Source: Cephaloticoccus sp. | GTDB taxonomy: Bacteria > Verrucomicrobiota > Verrucomicrobiia > Opitutales > Opitutaceae | DNA: 37,266 nt | Direction: 5' to 3' | Assembly: GCA_021734075.1 (NCBI GenBank) | Contig: JAIPJW010000019.1 | Location: 1 to 37,266, forward strand | Shown: piece by piece, positions 33,892-37,266 of the stretch | Numbering within the stretch: the first letter of the stretch is position 1 | Layout: each line of letters begins with the position of its first letter | Program-made: the position numbers and the translations under genes | Notes under the pieces: model-generated | Told to the model about the DNA's origin: nothing | Databases searched by the model: none | Seen by the model: the letters and a program-made list of their open reading frames with translations, nothing else

Positions 33892-33937
33892 AATCATTTT
33901 TGATCCGAAAAGGCTTTCCATAATCATTTTTGATGCG
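33892..33937. promoter_or_regulatory. Tandem operator-like repeats upstream of the Fic gene
   Basis: AATCATTTTTGATCCG (33892-33907) and AATCATTTTTGATGCG (33922-33937) match at 15 of 16 bases and are spaced 30 bases apart, nearly three helical turns. Each contains the dyad ATCA-TTTT-TGAT. The second ends 14 bases before the Fic start codon. The arrangement suggests two sites for one regulator on the same DNA face, possibly the Fic protein itself if its C-terminus is a winged helix. Confidence 0.6.
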
Positions 33938-33951
33938 CTAAATACGAATTT

Positions 33952-35439
33952 ATGCGCACTGTAGGCACCCTGAGACTCATCGAAGAGTTCAAGACGGCAC
34001 CCGTGGTGATTGGTCAAAGTTCACATATTGCGGGCAAACGCAGTAGTGTGACCAAGCCCGACGGCAAGACAGAGGAAGTCTATCCAAAGAGCTATTGGCC
34101 CGGGGATGCCCCTCTCGATCACGTGGTTTTTGCGCTCAAACATGAACCGGTCAGTTTGGACCTCTTAAACCAGGTATTCACCGCGCTGCCGGAGCGCGAA
34201 GTGGATCGTTTTATTGCGACCAATCCCACGGGTAAATACGCGCGCCGCATCGGATTTCTCTACGAGCAACTGACATCGCGCACGCTAGGCACCAAGGTGG
34301 CAGGCAATTTTGTATCCGCACTTGACGAGAAGCGCTACTTCACTGGTCGACCTCGTTTGGATCAACGGTGGCGGGTGCGCGACAATCTGCTGGGATCGGC
34401 GGGGTTTTGTCCCGTAGTCCGTCGCACGCCTGCGTTGCTGCGGAAACTTGCACCCGACTATGCAGCGGAGATCCGCGAGCTTAGCCAGAAAGCGAGTCCC
34501 CAGCTGCTCAACCGGGCCATTCATTATCTCTATCGTAAAGAAACCAAAGCGTCCTTTGAAATTGAACATGAGACAGTCGGCGGGGCCAGGGAACTGCGGT
34601 TTCTGCAAGTGTTGTCCGATGTGGGCAAGGTTCAGGCCGCCGATCTGCTGGTCGAGCCCAGATTGGTCACTCTGCAAAACTCGATTGTAGACTCCCGCTA
34701 TGCCAATCAATCCTTTCGCACCAACCAGAATTATGTGGGCCAAACTTTGCCCAATTTGCAGGAGCGAATCCATTATGTATGTCCTCCCCCGGCATTGGTT
34801 AAGACCCTGATGGCGGGGTTGCGCACTTTTATGCTGCGCAGCAATGGGATTCCATCGCCCATCCGGGCCGCGGTGGTTGGCTTCGGTTTTGTTTATACGC
34901 ACCCCTTTGAAGATGGTAATGGACGTCTCCACCGCTTGCTGATGCACGAGACTCTGGCGAGTGATGGTTACACTGACCCGGGAGTAGTCCTGCCTTTATC
35001 TGCGGGCATTTTGCGCGAACCTCATCGTTATGATCAAACGCTTGAAAGTTTTTCTCAAACCGTGCTCAAGCGGGTTGACTACGATTTGGATACCAGGGGC
35101 CGCATGGTGATCAAGAACGTGGGTCGGGCATCAGGGGTTTGGCGCTATCCTGATCTCACGGTTCACGCCGAATACACGCTTGATTTGATCGAACGGGCCG
35201 TGCGCCATGATTTGCCGAACGAACTTGATGTGTTGCAACGTTTCGATGTCGCGAGTCAGGCAATATCCGAGGTGGTTGATCTTCCCAACCGGAAACTCCA
35301 ACTCCTCTTGCGCTTGTTGCACCAGAACCACGGGAAGCTGTCCAAACTCAAACGCAAATCCGAATTTCCCGAACTAACCAGCAACGAGATTAATCGTATC
35401 GAAAGGACTTTTGCGGGAGCTTTTGTGCTTCAAGACTGA
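33952..35439 (+). CDS. Fic-domain protein (putative AMP-transferase) with inhibitory motif
   Basis: A 495-residue Fic protein. The active-site motif HPFEDGNGR is at residues 317-325, with catalytic His317 and the phosphate-binding GNGR. Upstream, Ser201-Phe-Glu-Ile-Glu205 fits the S/T-x-x-x-E inhibitory helix that blocks ATP in many Fic proteins, so it may be auto-inhibited. The last 65 residues (RKLQLLLRLLHQNHGKLS...LTSNEINRIERTF) have a helix-turn-helix look. Family members transfer AMP or related groups to target hydroxyls; no target or antitoxin gene is adjacent. Codon use is less GC-biased than in gnd and the nuo genes, suggesting acquisition by transfer. It stands alone behind its own operator-like repeats. 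Confidence 0.9.
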   Translation: MRTVGTLRLIEEFKTAPVVIGQSSHIAGKRSSVTKPDGKTEEVYPKSYWPGDAPLDHVVFALKHEPVSLDLLNQVFTALPEREVDRFIATNPTGKYARRIGFLYEQLTSRTLGTKVAGNFVSALDEKRYFTGRPRLDQRWRVRDNLLGSAGFCPVVRRTPALLRKLAPDYAAEIRELSQKASPQLLNRAIHYLYRKETKASFEIEHETVGGARELRFLQVLSDVGKVQAADLLVEPRLVTLQNSIVDSRYANQSFRTNQNYVGQTLPNLQERIHYVCPPPALVKTLMAGLRTFMLRSNGIPSPIRAAVVGFGFVYTHPFEDGNGRLHRLLMHETLASDGYTDPGVVLPLSAGILREPHRYDQTLESFSQTVLKRVDYDLDTRGRMVIKNVGRASGVWRYPDLTVHAEYTLDLIERAVRHDLPNELDVLQRFDVASQAISEVVDLPNRKLQLLLRLLHQNHGKLSKLKRKSEFPELTSNEINRIERTFAGAFVLQD

Positions 35440-35503
35440 CGGTGTGAATACCGACCGCGCCTTTTGTGCGCATAGTGGCCATCTTGCGGTCACTTGACTG
35501 GCG

Positions 35504-35593
35504 GTAGGGTCGGGCGGCTCGCCCGACTGCGGCTAGACCCCCGCGCACCTCGCACTATCGGATAACACGGACGAGCGGGCCGCTCGTCCCTAC
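35504..35593. repeat. GTAGGG-type palindromic element, inverted copy
   Basis: It begins GTAGGGTCGGGCGGCTCGCCCGA and ends with ACGAGCGGGCCGCTCGTCCCTAC (in two parts), that is, the two hairpins of 30874-30945 in reverse order and orientation, with a longer central spacer. It lies between the convergent Fic and transporter genes, where it could also act as a transcription stop. Confidence 0.87.
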
Positions 35594-35642
35594 CCAACCG
35601 CAGGCAGAAGTCTGCCATTAGACCACCATTTATTTATTACAC

Positions 35643-37019
35643 TCAGGTCGTAGCCTTGCGTGCGGCCAGATCCAGTTCGATCTGCTTCACCATGGATTCC
35701 TTGAGCGGGTAGAACGCCATCATGGCCACGCTGAGCAGGGCGAAGGTGGCCGGGGCCGCGGTGAACAGAATACGGATGCCACCCAGAGACCGCGCGGTTT
35801 GCTCCACGTTGGCCACGTAACCGAAATATGCCAGACACCAGCCGGCGACGGAACCTCCCAGTGCGAGCCCCATCTTCTGACCGAATTGGGCGGCGGAAAA
35901 TATCAGGGCGGTGGTGCGGCGGTGGAACTTCCAGTCCCCGTAGTCGGCGGCATCGGCATACATTGCCCAGACGATGGCGGGGGTCGGACCGACGATGAAG
36001 GTGCCGGTGATGTTGATTACATACATCAGGGCAACCTGGTCCCGAGGCACGTAGTAGAAGGCCAGCATGGAGAGGGCGTTGAACAAACTGAGGACGATCA
36101 TCAATTCGCGCTTGCCCCAGCGCCGGGTGAAGAACGGCGTGGAGGCCACGCCGAGAATCATCGCCAGCATGCCCGAGGTCATGAACAGCGCGGTCTGGTC
36201 AAAAAACAGGAAGACGCGGTGACCGTCATCCCCGACGAAATACTTGAAGAAATAAACCGTCACGCCGTTGCGCACCGCGACATTGGTCAGGGTGAAGATC
36301 GCCACGAAGAACAGCACCACCCAGGCACGGTTGCGCAGGAGAAAGCCCAAGTCCTGCTTGAGATTGCTCTGCTCGTCGCCCGAAGCCAGCACGCGCTCGC
36401 GGGTGTTCCAGAAGGTGAACAGGAACATCGAGATCGAGATGACGGCGAAGATGGCCATCGTCCATTGGAACCCGCGGACTTCGCTGCCGCCGCCGAGCAG
36501 GTTCTTGAGGGGGGTGACCAGCATGGCGACGAGGAGTCCGCCCCCGAAGGCACAGACAAAGCGGAAGGTCGAGAGCGAGGTGCGCTCCACGGTTGAGGGG
36601 GACATCACGCCCATCAGGGCCGAATAGGGAATATTGATGGCGGTGTAGGCCAGCATCATGGCCGAGTAGGTCAGGTAGGCGTAGACCAGCTTGCCGCTGT
36701 CCGAGAGCTCGGGGTTCATGAACATCAGGTAACCCAACACGCCGTAAGGCACGGCGATCCACAGCAGGTAGGGCCGGTATTTGCCCCAGCGGGTTTTGGT
36801 CCGATCCGCCAGCATGCCCATCAGCGGATCGGTGATCGCATCGAAAATCCGCGTGAAGATGAACATCGTGCCGACCGCACTGGCCGCGAGGCCAAACACG
36901 TCGGTGTAATAATAGATAAGGAAGATGTTGAAGGTCTGGAAAAAGAAATTCGAGGCGGTGTCGCCGAGACCGTAGGCAAATTTTTCCTTGAACGAGAGAG
37001 GTTCGGGCGTGGGGGTCAT
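35643..37019 (-). CDS. GPH-family sugar:cation symporter (MFS)
   Basis: A 458-residue inner-membrane transporter of the glycoside-pentoside-hexuronide family (MelB/XynP/YicJ type) with about twelve membrane segments. The start is taken at ATG 37019 (MTPTPEPLSFKEKFAYGLGD), since the 27 residues upstream are a Pro-rich, unlikely extension. Diagnostic motifs are FAYGLGDTASNFFF at the N-terminus and RIFDAITDPLMGMLADRTKTRWGKYRPYLLW between helices 2 and 4 (in two parts). It would import a glycoside or uronide with a cation. An SMP-30-like gene lies just upstream on the same strand, which fits a sugar-acid or glycoside uptake locus that continues to the right. Confidence 0.92.
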   Translation of the reverse strand: MTPTPEPLSFKEKFAYGLGDTASNFFFQTFNIFLIYYYTDVFGLAASAVGTMFIFTRIFDAITDPLMGMLADRTKTRWGKYRPYLLWIAVPYGVLGYLMFMNPELSDSGKLVYAYLTYSAMMLAYTAINIPYSALMGVMSPSTVERTSLSTFRFVCAFGGGLLVAMLVTPLKNLLGGGSEVRGFQWTMAIFAVISISMFLFTFWNTRERVLASGDEQSNLKQDLGFLLRNRAWVVLFFVAIFTLTNVAVRNGVTVYFFKYFVGDDGHRVFLFFDQTALFMTSGMLAMILGVASTPFFTRRWGKRELMIVLSLFNALSMLAFYYVPRDQVALMYVINITGTFIVGPTPAIVWAMYADAADYGDWKFHRRTTALIFSAAQFGQKMGLALGGSVAGWCLAYFGYVANVEQTARSLGGIRILFTAAPATFALLSVAMMAFYPLKESMVKQIELDLAARKATT

Positions 37020-37166
37020 GGGGAGGAGAGCAGGCGGGGGAAAGCTGATGCTGGCCGGAGGCGGGGTTGGGGTGACCAGACGGAAGCTGGTGGGTGCCAA
37101 AGTGGATGACCGGGGTGGCCCGATCGGGCAACAGGCCTTTCACTGACACCGTTCAATGAAGCGGGT

Positions 37167-37265
37167 CTACTTGGGTGCGGTCAGGCGGATGGCGTAGAGG
37201 GACGTGCGCGCGGCGATAAAGAGGGTGCGGTCGTCGGGTCCGCCGAAGGCCAGTGCACTGGGTCG
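37167..37265 (-). CDS. 3' end of an SMP-30/gluconolactonase-like gene (partial)
   Basis: Reading the minus strand from the right edge gives 32 residues, RPSALAFGGPDDRTLFIAAR followed by TSLYAIRLTAPK and a TAG stop at 37167-37169. FGGPD..TL.I.ARTSLY.I.L is the usual C-terminal end of SMP-30/gluconolactonase/LRE-type beta-propeller proteins, which hydrolyse sugar lactones. The rest lies outside the window. It is upstream of, and in the same direction as, the GPH transporter, with about 147 bases between them. Confidence 0.75.
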   Translation of the reverse strand, partial: RPSALAFGGPDDRTLFIAARTSLYAIRLTAPK

Positions 37266-37266
37266 C

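Overview
The window looks like a chromosomal segment of a GC-rich, Gram-negative-type bacterium, most likely a member of the Verrucomicrobiota (Opitutales-like). That placement is an inference from three things: two separate nuo clusters, a heparinase II/III-type lyase beside sugar-uptake genes, and many intergenic palindromes bounded by GTAGGG...CCCTAC. There is no rRNA, tRNA or marker gene here to prove it.

Region 1 (left edge to 11905, plus strand) is a respiratory complex I operon, nuoB-C-D-I-H-J-K-L-M-M'-N, with most junctions overlapping by ATGA. It probably continues to the left, where nuoA would be expected. It has two NuoM-type subunits, giving four antiporter-like subunits (L, M, M', N) instead of three. 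NuoE, F and G are not present in the visible part.

Region 2 (about 11906-14464) holds a small membrane protein gene, a membrane-anchored serine beta-lactamase-like hydrolase on the minus strand, and a gene-free stretch with an inverted repeat just before the next operon.

Region 3 (14465-26305, plus strand) is a second, divergent complex I operon: nuoA-B-C-D-H-I-J-K, an MrpD/NuoL-type subunit, an 84-residue membrane protein, a NuoL with a long C-terminal arm, nuoM and nuoN. It also has four antiporter-like subunits and no nuoE, F or G. The two clusters therefore reach a four-pump layout in different ways: a duplicated M in the first, an extra Mrp/L-type subunit in the second. In both, the C-terminal arm of NuoL is about 25-30 residues longer than I recall for three-pump enzymes, and exactly one of the four antiporter-like subunits has lost the conserved TM7 lysine (Leu in M', Asn in the second NuoL).

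Region 4 (26306-37266) is a mosaic of single genes: a possible CrtO-like membrane protein, an unknown Cys-containing protein, a large heparinase II/III-family protein, a class I methyltransferase, 6-phosphogluconate dehydrogenase, a Fic AMP-transferase-type protein with tandem operator-like repeats upstream, and, on the minus strand, a GPH-family sugar transporter preceded by the 3' end of an SMP-30/gluconolactonase-like gene. The gaps are full of palindromic repeats, and the same repeat class has entered the nuo operons, including the coding 3' end of nuoJ.
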